Positions 27,705 through 35,623 of a DNA stretch of 43,460 bases are shown here, in pieces. Every line of letters begins with the position of its first letter. Position 1 is the first letter of the stretch. The position numbers were made by a program, and so were the translations under genes. The stretch spans positions 1 to 43,460 of the forward strand of contig BJGL01000013.1 in NCBI GenBank assembly GCA_014190475.1, given 5' to 3'. Source of the stretch: Bacteroidota bacterium (GTDB taxonomy: Bacteria; Bacteroidota; Bacteroidia; Chitinophagales; Chitinophagaceae). The notes under the pieces were generated by a model. It did no database searches and was not told the origin of the DNA. It saw only the letters and a program-made list of their open reading frames with translations.

Positions 27705-29120
27705 ATGGGTGCCGCCGCCAACGGAAATGACAAAAACGAATTGGAAGAGCTTCTCCAGCAATACGAACAATTGCAGCAGGGAGGGGTTCATTCCTTTTTG
27801 GAGGAAGAGGCTTTTGAACGGGTAATAGAATATTTCCAACAAAACGAATTGCCAGATAAGGCTTTGGAGGCAGCACTGTTGGCAGTAGAACGATACCCTT
27901 ACTCCTCAGCCCTTTTGATCAGAAAAGCGGATGTGCTGGTATTGCATCGCAGGTATAAAGAGGCGCTGAAAATTTTAGATCAAGCTGAAATTCTGGATAG
28001 CCGGGATATCAATATTTTCATCTTAAGAACGGATGCTTTTTTGGCTTTGGATCAACCTGAAAAAGCAGTTGAATTGTTGGAAAAGGCCTTAGGGCAATTT
28101 GAGGGGGAAGAGAAAGTTGAATTATTGTTTGAGTTAGCCGATGTGTATGATGACTATGAGGATTTTGATAAGGTTTTTGATTGCTTAAAAGAGGTGCTTA
28201 CGGTAGATCCTCTAAATGAAGAAGCGCTTTATAAAATTTGTTTTTGGACGGACTTTACCGGAAGAAATGAAGAAGGAATTCGGTTGCATCAAGAAATCAT
28301 TGATGAGCATCCCTTCAGTGAATTAGCGTGGTTTAATTTGGGAGCTGCTTACCAGGGATTAAAGCTTTATGAAAAGTCCATTGATGCCTATAAATATGCC
28401 GTTGCCATAGAGGATAAGTTTGATTATGCCTACCGTAATATGGGGGATGCCTATATAAGGCTCCACCGGTATAAAGATGCAATTGAGGTGTTGGAAAGGG
28501 TACATGAATTGGCAAAGCCCGAGGATGTAATCTATGAGGCCATCGGGTATTGTTATGAAAAACTCAAACAACCAGCGCTGGCTCGTTTACAGTATAGAAA
28601 GGCTTCGCATTTACGCAAAGACGATAGCCGTCTATTTTATAAGATTGCTTGTACCTACTACACAGAGGGGCAATGGAGTGCGGCGTACAAGCAAGTGGAA
28701 GTGGCTTTGCGTATGTTCAGAAATGATTATGACTTTCAACTGCTGGCTGGGCAATGTTGTGAGCAACTCTCTCGAATGCAGGAGGCCGTAGAGCATTATT
28801 TGTTGGCTTTACAGGCTAAGCCTAAAAAAATTGGTGGCTGGGAATCTTTGATTCATTGTCTCTATGCAGAAGAGGCATGGGAGGAGGTTGTACGGCAATC
28901 TAACCTGGCCTTGAAAGCTACCAAGGGTAAAGTTGTTTTTCTCTATTACAAAGCAGCAGCGCTTTTTGGTGCTGAAAAAAATAAAGAAGCCCTGTTGTTG
29001 TTGGAGGAGGCGCTGCAGAAAGATCCACGACAGGTAAAGAAATTACTCTCCCTTCGTCCAGCAGTAATGCAAATTAGCCAGGTGGTGGATTTGATAGCAA
29101 GATTCAAACGCAAGCGATAG
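27705..29120 (+). CDS. Tetratricopeptide repeat protein
   Basis: 471 aa composed almost entirely of TPR helices, about 10-11 repeats from residue ~40 on. Typical units: AWFNLGAAYQGLKLYEKSID, AYRNMGDAYIRLHRYKDAIE, VIYEAIGYCYEKLKQPALAR. The N-terminal 30 residues are acidic and Gln-rich (NELEELLQQYEQLQQ). There is no signal peptide or membrane helix, so it should be a cytoplasmic scaffold; partners are unknown. A weak -7-like TATCTTAA lies about 30 bp upstream. It precedes phosphosulfolactate synthase by 59 bp, which has its own promoter. Confidence 0.9.
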   Translation: MGAAANGNDKNELEELLQQYEQLQQGGVHSFLEEEAFERVIEYFQQNELPDKALEAALLAVERYPYSSALLIRKADVLVLHRRYKEALKILDQAEILDSRDINIFILRTDAFLALDQPEKAVELLEKALGQFEGEEKVELLFELADVYDDYEDFDKVFDCLKEVLTVDPLNEEALYKICFWTDFTGRNEEGIRLHQEIIDEHPFSELAWFNLGAAYQGLKLYEKSIDAYKYAVAIEDKFDYAYRNMGDAYIRLHRYKDAIEVLERVHELAKPEDVIYEAIGYCYEKLKQPALARLQYRKASHLRKDDSRLFYKIACTYYTEGQWSAAYKQVEVALRMFRNDYDFQLLAGQCCEQLSRMQEAVEHYLLALQAKPKKIGGWESLIHCLYAEEAWEEVVRQSNLALKATKGKVVFLYYKAAALFGAEKNKEALLLLEEALQKDPRQVKKLLSLRPAVMQISQVVDLIARFKRKR

Positions 29121-29143
29121 CACGCAAATAGCCCGTTTCCCTG

Positions 29144-29151
29144 TAAATTTG
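29144..29151 (+). promoter_or_regulatory. -7 box upstream of phosphosulfolactate synthase
   Basis: TAAATTTG, an exact TAnnTTTG match, 28 bp before the ATG at 29180, in the short gap after the TPR gene. No clear -33 element. Confidence 0.55.
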
Positions 29152-29179
29152 TGACTCCAATTCCTGTTAATACAACCGT

Positions 29180-29947
29180 ATGAATTACGAATTAAGTCAA
29201 ATGCCCGACCGTTTGGCCAAACCACGCCAATCAGGGTTAACCATGGTAATGGACAAAGGACTCAGTACAGAGGAGGCCCGCAACTTTATGAGCGTATCCT
29301 ATCCACATGTGGATATCGTAAAACTTGGTTTTGGAACCTCTTATGTTTCCCCCAACCTTCGGGAAAAAATTGAACTCTATCAGTCTTATAAAATCCCCGT
29401 CTACTTTGGAGGTACGTTGTTTGAGGCATTTTTGATACGGAATCAATTTGAGGATTATGTACGGATCTGTAAAGATTACGGGATTAGCTACATGGAGGTC
29501 AGTGATGGCTCGATCACAATTCCACACACGGAGAAATGTGGATACATTGAAAAATTAACTCAATACGGAACGGTATTGAGTGAAGTGGGTAGTAAGGACG
29601 CTGCACATATTATTCCACCTTATAAATGGATTGAGCTCATGCGTGCCGAGTTGAGTGCAGGTTCTCGATATGTCATTGCGGAGGCACGGGAGGCCGGTAA
29701 TGTGGGTATTTATCGGGGGAGTGGCGAAGTTCGTGAAGGCTTGGTGCAAGAAATTCTTACTCAAATCCCCGGCGATCAAATTATCTGGGAAGCACCTCAA
29801 AAAGCGCAGCAACTTTATTTTATTGAGTTGTTAGGATGTAATGCCAATCTTGGAAATATTGCACCTACTGAAGTAATTCCGTTAGAAGCCATGCGAATTG
29901 GCTTGCGAGGTGATACTTTTCATTTTTATTTAGATAAAAATAAATAG
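29180..29947 (+). CDS. comA: Phosphosulfolactate synthase (ComA family)
   Basis: 255-aa TIM-barrel enzyme of the ComA family (PF02679) that adds sulfite to phosphoenolpyruvate to give (2R)-phosphosulfolactate, first known from coenzyme M synthesis in methanogens and also found in Bacillus. Family marks: SGLTMVMDKGL, YPHVDIVKLGFGTSYVSPNL, IPVYFGGTLFEAF, YMEVSDGSITIPHTEK, YVIAEAREAGNVGIYRG and the end LLGCNANLGNIAPTEVIPLE. aroE follows 5 bp after the stop, so the two are co-transcribed. No ComB phosphatase or ComC dehydrogenase is in the window. In Bacteroidota the likely destination is sulfolactate or sulfonate chemistry such as sulfonolipid precursors; that is inference. Confidence 0.88.
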   Translation: MNYELSQMPDRLAKPRQSGLTMVMDKGLSTEEARNFMSVSYPHVDIVKLGFGTSYVSPNLREKIELYQSYKIPVYFGGTLFEAFLIRNQFEDYVRICKDYGISYMEVSDGSITIPHTEKCGYIEKLTQYGTVLSEVGSKDAAHIIPPYKWIELMRAELSAGSRYVIAEAREAGNVGIYRGSGEVREGLVQEILTQIPGDQIIWEAPQKAQQLYFIELLGCNANLGNIAPTEVIPLEAMRIGLRGDTFHFYLDKNK

Positions 29948-29952
29948 GGGAT

Positions 29953-30696
29953 ATGCGACTGTTTGGTCTGATTGGCCAGCCGTTGACTCATTCATTCTCT
30001 GCATCCTATTTTGCAGCTAAGTTTGATCGGGAAAAAATATACGATTGCCAATACCAACTCTTCCCCCTGGAGAAAATTGAACTCCTTCCCGATTTGCTTG
30101 AAAAAAATCCCTCGTTGGAAGGGCTAAATATAACCATCCCCTACAAGGAAGCGGTATTGCCCTACTTGTCTACTTCGTTTATACCGGAAGGCCTTGACGC
30201 TTGCAATTGTATTCGTATCAATAAAGGTCGGCTGGAGGGGTATAACACAGACTGTATTGGTTTTGAGCAATCCTTATTGCCGTTGTTACAGCCCCGTATT
30301 CAAGCAGCCATGGTATTTGGAAATGGAGGCGCTGCTAAAGCTGTGTTTCACGTTTTAAAAAAAATTGGCATCCCATATACTGTGGTAGGACGAACGGAGA
30401 AATTGGGAATTGATAAGACATTTGCCAATTTGACGGCAGCAGATATGCAAGCGCATCAATTATTAATCAATACCACTCCCCTTGGAACTTTTCCTGCAAT
30501 AGAAGAACGGCCACGCTTACCTTATGAAGCAGTGGGCCCAGGACATTCCCTTTATGATTTGGTGTATAATCCTGCGATAACGGCTTTTCTAAGAGCAGGC
30601 GAGGAGAGGGGAGCCCGGATTAAAAATGGAGCCGAGCTATTACAAATTCAGGCAGAGGAGAGTTGGAAAATTTGGAATCAAACTGATAGGCGCTGA
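29953..30696 (+). CDS. aroE: Shikimate 5-dehydrogenase
   Basis: NADPH-dependent reduction of 3-dehydroshikimate in aromatic amino acid synthesis. 247 aa, close to the short form usual for the phylum. Substrate domain: LFGLIGQPLTHSFSASYFA and GLNITIPYKEAVLPYL (catalytic Lys). Nucleotide domain: YNTDCIGF (catalytic Asp), VFGNGGAAKAVFHVLKK, INTTPLG, and C-terminal NGAELLQIQAEESWKIW. It sits 5 bp after comA. The last 19 bp overlap the convergent thioesterase gene. The shikimate role is the family default; the pairing with comA leaves open activity on a related 2-hydroxy acid. Confidence 0.93.
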   Translation: MRLFGLIGQPLTHSFSASYFAAKFDREKIYDCQYQLFPLEKIELLPDLLEKNPSLEGLNITIPYKEAVLPYLSTSFIPEGLDACNCIRINKGRLEGYNTDCIGFEQSLLPLLQPRIQAAMVFGNGGAAKAVFHVLKKIGIPYTVVGRTEKLGIDKTFANLTAADMQAHQLLINTTPLGTFPAIEERPRLPYEAVGPGHSLYDLVYNPAITAFLRAGEERGARIKNGAELLQIQAEESWKIWNQTDRR

Positions 30697-31109
30697 AGCA
30701 CCCGTTCAGGAAGTAGGGCTACTTTTTTATTCTTGTAATCATAGCATAGCATGGTGGTTAGCACAATGGCAGCAAGGATGGATTGCTCTTTTTCTGTTTT
30801 TTCTATTTTATAAAGAAGGTCAAATCCTTTACTGGTAAAGTGCAGTGCATGCACAGCAATGGTTAATTGGTCTCCAAAAAAAAGTTCTTTACGAATCTCC
30901 AGGGTAGCTTTAGTAAGCATCAATGAGGTTTGATCCAATTCCATTTCGGTAAACCCATAGTGTTGTAAAAATTGTATACGCGCTTCATGTGCAAAAACTA
31001 ATAAGCGGTCGTTGCCTACATGTCCTCCATAGTTTATATCTGTAATTCGAACCAGTAATTGGCAGGTAAATTGAAAGGTTGCCGGAAATAATTGTTTTAA
31101 TGAAGACAT
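30678..31109 (-). CDS. Hotdog-fold acyl-CoA thioesterase (4HBT/YbgC-like)
   Basis: 143-aa single hotdog domain. The N-terminal signature VRITDINYGGHVGNDRLLVF, with Asp near the start and HEARIQFLQHYG on the central helix, fits the YbgC/FadM-type thioesterases that hydrolyse acyl-CoAs. The usual HVNN is HVGN here. Substrate unknown. It is last in a minus-strand operon with rdgB (3-bp gap) and the HolD-like gene, and overlaps aroE tail-to-tail by 19 bp. Confidence 0.85.
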   Translation of the reverse strand: MSSLKQLFPATFQFTCQLLVRITDINYGGHVGNDRLLVFAHEARIQFLQHYGFTEMELDQTSLMLTKATLEIRKELFFGDQLTIAVHALHFTSKGFDLLYKIEKTEKEQSILAAIVLTTMLCYDYKNKKVALLPERVLQRLSV

Positions 31110-31112
31110 GGG

Positions 31113-31706
31113 TTACTTTTTTTGCTGGAGGTAGGCTATTAATTTTTCTACTGCTTTTTTTCGGTGACTATATTTGTTTTTTTCATCCATCGACATGGTG
31201 GCAAAACTATTGGTTGCGCCTGACGGAATAAATATGGGGTCGTAACCAAAACCTTGCTCGCCATTTTTTTTCCAATCAATAGCGCCTTCACAAATTCCTT
31301 CAAATTGTTTTTCAGTTCCGTTTTCAATCAGCGATATCACCGTTCGAAATCTAGCTTTTCTATTTTCCTGGTTTGCTAATTCCGTTAATAGCTTTTCAAT
31401 ATTATCATCCGTGTTGCAGTGCTCTCCTGCATAGCGCGCACTCTTTACACCGGGTGCTCCACCTAGTGCCTCCACTTCAAGACCCGTATCCTCACTAAAG
31501 CAATCACGTGCGGTTAATCGGTAAATCGTGGAAGATTTTTCCCTGGCATTTTCCTCGAGTGTTGCATGCGGCTCAGGAATATCAATTTCAATTCCAGCCT
31601 CACGGATTGTACAAACTTTAAACGCAGTTCCTAAAATGGCATTGATCTCATTTGCCTTATGTTGGTTATTGGTGGCAAATATCAATTGGCGAGTTGTATT
31701 ATACAT
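31113..31706 (-). CDS. rdgB: dITP/XTP pyrophosphatase (non-canonical purine NTP)
   Basis: Ham1/RdgB enzyme that hydrolyses deaminated purine nucleotides (ITP, dITP, XTP) to monophosphates and keeps them out of DNA and RNA. 197 aa from ATG 31706, giving MYNTTRQLIFATNNQHKANE, the normal N-terminus; the longer frame runs into the upstream gene. Conserved: FATNNQHKANEI, SEDTGLEVEALGGAPGVKSA, GFGYDPIFIPSG, and SMDEKNKYSHRKKAV. The ATG overlaps the end of the upstream HolD-like gene by 8 bp (ATGTATAA), a standard coupling arrangement. Confidence 0.95.
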   Translation of the reverse strand: MYNTTRQLIFATNNQHKANEINAILGTAFKVCTIREAGIEIDIPEPHATLEENAREKSSTIYRLTARDCFSEDTGLEVEALGGAPGVKSARYAGEHCNTDDNIEKLLTELANQENRKARFRTVISLIENGTEKQFEGICEGAIDWKKNGEQGFGYDPIFIPSGATNSFATMSMDEKNKYSHRKKAVEKLIAYLQQKK

Positions 31707-32214
31707 TAAAATACTTTTTGAGCGATTCCCATAGTTTTTCTCTATCCGGTTTGGAATGTTCAACTTGTTGGAGCAAGGGTGCTTGCAAATAGGTTGATTG
31801 TTCTAATTTTTGTAATTGATAGCAAGGAAAGTCTATGGGCAGTTCTAGTTGCGCCGGCGTTACACCAAAAAGTAAAATAAGGTTTGAGGGCAACGCTTGC
31901 AGTAAGGGTTTGTAGTGTTGATTAGTTGCATGGGCAAGGTTGATCAATGCAATGTCCTCCACGGTTCGCTGACAGGCATTTAGGATTTTAGTCAAGTAGG
32001 TCAATTGAGGATCTTGAAGAAACACCGCATTTGGTTCGTTGACCAGTACGAGTATTTTGCTTTTGTGTTTGCCCAGATACTTTAAGGAGGACTGTAGTTC
32101 TGTATTTAAAGTCTTTTCAGTTTCAAAGGTGCTGCTTTCCGTTTTTCCTACTAATCCTTTTTTATATAGTTCAGCAATGATTCCGGGTGTAAGCTGTAAC
32201 TGGTTGATTGACAT
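31699..32214 (-). CDS. Unknown protein with similarity in pattern to DNA Pol III psi (HolD)
   Basis: 171-aa soluble protein, no signal or membrane segment, no family I can name with certainty. Its layout follows the psi subunit HolD. It opens with a short motif MSINQLQLTPGIIAELYKKG. Then come strand KSKILVLVNEP, the stretch QDPQLTYLTKILNACQRTVE (compare DPL..DVLRAL..SPDQVL), a later LPIDFPCYQL strand, and a C-terminal LQAPLLQQVEHSKPDREKLW followed by ESLKKYF. That last part resembles the HolD ending (ASPALxxLxxNPxxRAALWQxIxxY). Psi links the clamp loader to SSB through chi. It is first in the operon with rdgB, overlapping it by 8 bp. Functional assignment is a hypothesis only. Confidence 0.6.
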   Translation of the reverse strand: MSINQLQLTPGIIAELYKKGLVGKTESSTFETEKTLNTELQSSLKYLGKHKSKILVLVNEPNAVFLQDPQLTYLTKILNACQRTVEDIALINLAHATNQHYKPLLQALPSNLILLFGVTPAQLELPIDFPCYQLQKLEQSTYLQAPLLQQVEHSKPDREKLWESLKKYFNV

Positions 32215-32283
32215 AGCGGGGTAAAATATACTAATGAGTGTTAGTTTTTTTCATTTTCTTTGCCCCGTAAATTTATGTGAAAT

Positions 32284-33351
32284 ATGACTGCTGCGTTGGA
32301 TATTCCTATTGTGCCGATTGCACAAAGCAAGTTAAAAGGATTGTCTTTGGAGAACCTGCCGTTCGGTAAGCACTTTACTGACCATATGTTGGAGGCAGAT
32401 TTTGTGGATGGGAAGTGGGTCTCTGCTACAATTCGTCCCTATGCCTCTTTAACATTGGCACCTTCTGTGGCTGCATTACACTACGGACAGGCCATTTTTG
32501 AAGGAATAAAAGCGTACAAAGACCAGCAGTCCAAGCCTTACATCTTTCGCCCGTACGACAATTTTGAGAGATTTAATTCTTCTGCAGAACGTATGCAGAT
32601 GCCAGTGGTACCTGCCGAACTTTTCATGGATGGAATGATGCAGTTGGTAAAATTGGATCAGGATTGGATACCTGCCTATCCAGATCACTCACTTTATATT
32701 CGCCCCTTTATGTTTTCTACGGACGAAATGATTGGCGTTCGTCCCTCTGATACTTATAAGTTCATGATTATTTTAAGTCCAACGGGTCCTTACTATAGTG
32801 CTCCCATGCGAATTTGGGTAGAAGAAAAATATGTACGTGCTGTCAGTGGCGGGGTGGGATATGCAAAGGCTGCTGGAAATTATGGGGGCGCTATGTATGC
32901 CACTGCGCAAGCTAAATTGAAAGGGTATGATCAAGTGCTTTGGACAGATCCCTACGAGCATAAATATGTGCAAGAATGTGGTACGATGAACGTTTTCTTC
33001 ATTATTGGCAATAAAGCAATTACTCCAGGTTTGGAGGAAGGAACAATATTGGGTGGGGTTACCCGGATGAGTGTCATGACGCTACTCCAGGAAATGGGGC
33101 TAACCGTGGAAGAAAGAAAATTGGGCATGGATGAGGTGCTTGCTGCACATAAAGCGGGAGAACTCCGTGAAGTATTTGGAACGGGTACAGCAGCAACGGT
33201 TTCTTTAATCAAAGAATTATGTTACAAGGAGCACGCTCTTCAATTTGACATCCATAAATGGGAGGTAGCCCCAGCAATAAAAGATAAGCTAGCTGCCATC
33301 AGAGAGAGCAGAATACCAGACACGCATGGCTGGATGGTTCCGGTTGTATAA
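32284..33351 (+). CDS. ilvE: Branched-chain amino acid aminotransferase
   Basis: PLP-dependent transaminase (fold type IV) for the last step of Val, Leu and Ile synthesis and the first of their breakdown. 355 aa, the longer type II BCAT. PLP lysine Lys195 lies in GVGYAKAAGNYGGAM; also ALHYGQAIFEGIKAY, SLYIRPFMFSTDEMIGV, VQECGTMNVFFI and EVFGTGTAATVSLI (phosphate-binding turn). Upstream, TTTCTTTG at 32254-32261 (7 of 8 matches, 22 nt before the ATG) or TAAATTTA at 32268-32275 could serve as -7 box. Divergent from the HolD-like operon. Confidence 0.96.
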   Translation: MTAALDIPIVPIAQSKLKGLSLENLPFGKHFTDHMLEADFVDGKWVSATIRPYASLTLAPSVAALHYGQAIFEGIKAYKDQQSKPYIFRPYDNFERFNSSAERMQMPVVPAELFMDGMMQLVKLDQDWIPAYPDHSLYIRPFMFSTDEMIGVRPSDTYKFMIILSPTGPYYSAPMRIWVEEKYVRAVSGGVGYAKAAGNYGGAMYATAQAKLKGYDQVLWTDPYEHKYVQECGTMNVFFIIGNKAITPGLEEGTILGGVTRMSVMTLLQEMGLTVEERKLGMDEVLAAHKAGELREVFGTGTAATVSLIKELCYKEHALQFDIHKWEVAPAIKDKLAAIRESRIPDTHGWMVPVV

Positions 33352-33375
33352 GTTCAAATTGAATAAGTATATTCG
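33344..33375 (+). promoter_or_regulatory. Possible promoter of the T9SS cargo-porP pair
   Basis: TTG (33344-33346, inside the ilvE 3' end), 21-bp spacer, then TATATTCG (33368-33375), one mismatch from TAnnTTTG. It lies 24 bp before the TTG start at 33400. Confidence 0.4.
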
Positions 33376-33399
33376 GTGTTTAAACCCTAACACCAACAC

Positions 33400-35622
33400 T
33401 TGGCTTCACGTATTTATTTGCTTTCACTCCTACTGCTGGTGCAAACATTTGGAGCCACCGCTCAGTTTACACCCATTCCATTGTCTGGCTTCTCGCAGGA
33501 TGTAGTTGCAGAAAATGGTCCAAGTCCATTGGCCACCACTACTATGGAAATTGATGCGCTCTCTACTTCTAACAAAGTAATGTACAGCGCAGCGTTTGCA
33601 GGTTTTGCCTCCATAGCAGGAGGGCTCCCTGATAATGGTACCATCAATAGCACAGGAGATATTTATCAGTTAGCTACTTACACTGGGAATAATGCACTTT
33701 TTGTTAAACGAAATCAAACATTTGAACTAACGGCTACAACGCCGGCCTCATACGCCAAAATTCGTTTGTTGGCTTTTTCTGCCGAGCAAGCCAGTACCAT
33801 CAATGTGGGATTAGGTTTTTCTGATGGATCCTTTTCTCCTTACTTGACAAACTATGTTTTAGCAGATTGGTTCAATGGTTCTACTAACATTGTTTCGCAG
33901 GGATTTGGTCGAGTAACCAGAACGGCCACCGGTCCATTTGTAGCCGATGGAGTAACCGCAAACAATCCACGCTTTTATTATATTGAAATTGTGCTCAATT
34001 GCGTAGATCGTGCTAAGCAACTACAAAAAATAAGAATCAGCAATGTATCAACAGGAGCTAACGCACCTTTTCCAAACGCTGTAATTATGGGCGCATCGGG
34101 TATTGTATTTTCGCAGTCAATTTCTCCCACCATAACGGCCTCTGATTGCAATGGCCCTAATGGAAGCATTGCGCTGAATGTAACTGGTTCAACAGGACCC
34201 TATAATTTTTCCTGGAACACAGCACCCACGCAGAGTACGTCTACTGCTTCCAACTTGCCACCGGGTAATTATACCTGCACGGTTACAGATTTGGCAGGTT
34301 GTACAACTTCTTTTAATGGAACAATTGCGTTGAATAACAACGCAACAATTACAGCTACTGCAACACCTGCTTCAATTTGTGCTGGTGGCTCCACTCAGTT
34401 AGGTATCAATGCCGGAGCGGGTGTGTTAACTGATTTTACATGGACACCCGGAAATCTAACAGGGTCAAGCCAAACTGTTTCGCCTGCCGCCACTACTACC
34501 TATATAGTTTCCGGAACCAATGCGCTAGGTTGTAGTGCGGCTTCTCAAATTACAGTGCAAGTGCAAACAAAGCCTGCTCCTCCAGTGGTGAACCCCGTAT
34601 CTGTTTGTAGTGGAACTACTGCTGTGTTGGCTGTCAATGCTCCCTCTCCTGCATTGACGTATAATTGGTTTGCTGCGGCAACTGGCGGTACGGCATTGCA
34701 GGCAGGTAATTCCTACACACTGACTGCCGTAACTGCACCTGCTACTTATTACGTAGAAGCCGTTAGCTCCGCGGGATGTATTAGTGATACACGTGCAACA
34801 GCAAACTTGACGGTTAATCCAATTCCCCCAGATGCACAATTAAGTAATGTGAGCGTTTGTCCAGGTGCTGATGTGACGTTGCAAGTCCAAAACGTAAATA
34901 CGGCTACTGTTACTTACCGTTGGTATCCTACTCCAACAGGTGGCGCACCCGTTGCAACTGGCTACAGTTTTTCATTGGTGGGTGTATCTGCACCCTCCAC
35001 ATGGTATGTAGAAGGATTTAGTACCGCCGGTTGTATTTCAGCTGCTCGACCTTCCATACAAGTAACCCTCATTCCGCGATTGGCAGCTCCGGTGGTTACA
35101 GTGACTGCAATTTCTTTTTCGTCCCTAACTTTTTCTTGGCCTGCTGTTACAGGCGCTACGGGCTATCAGATCAGTACAAACGGCGGCAGCACATTTAGTG
35201 CGCCTAGCAGTGGCGCAGCAGGGTTGAGTCATACTATTGATGGATTACCAGGGAATACCACCGTGGCTATATTAGTTCGAGCGATCGGTGCAAAAATCTG
35301 TGAAACTAGTTTACCTGGAGGTCCTGTATCGGGTACCACATTGAGTACGCGTGAAATTTTTGTGCCCAATGCTTTTACTCCTAATAATGATGGGAAAAAC
35401 GATATACTCAAAGTATTTGGAAACTATATTAGTACCATCGACCTCCGAATTTTTAATCAATGGGGGCAGTTAATTTTTCAAACTACCGATCCTACACAAG
35501 GGTGGGATGGGAAGCACAAGGGAAAATTGCAACCGGTGGGCGTCTACGCTTACATTTTAAAAGTAGTGCGTCAGGATGGAACGGTTGTTAACAAAAAAGG
35601 TTCAATCAATTTAATTCACTAA
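33400..35622 (+). CDS. Secreted multi-domain adhesin-like protein with T9SS type-B sorting domain
   Basis: 740 aa. A signal peptide (SRIYLLSLLLLVQTFGATAQ) starts from TTG 33400; no ATG is available before residue 49. Order: a ~230-residue N-terminal beta domain; an SprB-like repeat (ISPTITASDCNGPNGSIALN ... CTVTDLAGC); a PKD/Ig-like domain (TITATATPASICAGGSTQLG); two similar Ig-like units (PVSVCSGTTAVL ... TYYVEAVSSAGCIS and NVSVCPGADVTL ... TWYVEGFSTAGCIS); an FN3-like domain; and the C-terminal gliding-motility/CHU_C type-B sorting domain from ~residue 651 (FVPNAFTPNNDGKNDILKVF ... GWDGKHKGKLQPVGVYAYIL). It should be exported by T9SS and kept at the cell surface. porP follows 1 bp after the stop and is the probable partner. 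Confidence 0.88.
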   Translation: MASRIYLLSLLLLVQTFGATAQFTPIPLSGFSQDVVAENGPSPLATTTMEIDALSTSNKVMYSAAFAGFASIAGGLPDNGTINSTGDIYQLATYTGNNALFVKRNQTFELTATTPASYAKIRLLAFSAEQASTINVGLGFSDGSFSPYLTNYVLADWFNGSTNIVSQGFGRVTRTATGPFVADGVTANNPRFYYIEIVLNCVDRAKQLQKIRISNVSTGANAPFPNAVIMGASGIVFSQSISPTITASDCNGPNGSIALNVTGSTGPYNFSWNTAPTQSTSTASNLPPGNYTCTVTDLAGCTTSFNGTIALNNNATITATATPASICAGGSTQLGINAGAGVLTDFTWTPGNLTGSSQTVSPAATTTYIVSGTNALGCSAASQITVQVQTKPAPPVVNPVSVCSGTTAVLAVNAPSPALTYNWFAAATGGTALQAGNSYTLTAVTAPATYYVEAVSSAGCISDTRATANLTVNPIPPDAQLSNVSVCPGADVTLQVQNVNTATVTYRWYPTPTGGAPVATGYSFSLVGVSAPSTWYVEGFSTAGCISAARPSIQVTLIPRLAAPVVTVTAISFSSLTFSWPAVTGATGYQISTNGGSTFSAPSSGAAGLSHTIDGLPGNTTVAILVRAIGAKICETSLPGGPVSGTTLSTREIFVPNAFTPNNDGKNDILKVFGNYISTIDLRIFNQWGQLIFQTTDPTQGWDGKHKGKLQPVGVYAYILKVVRQDGTVVNKKGSINLIH

Positions 35623-35623
35623 C

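Noticed and set aside
34100-35100. DNA repeats in the T9SS cargo gene
   Set aside because: The Ig-like units are similar at protein level (YYVEAVSSAGCIS versus WYVEGFSTAGCIS) but the DNA has diverged; no recent tandem duplication or CRISPR-like spacing.
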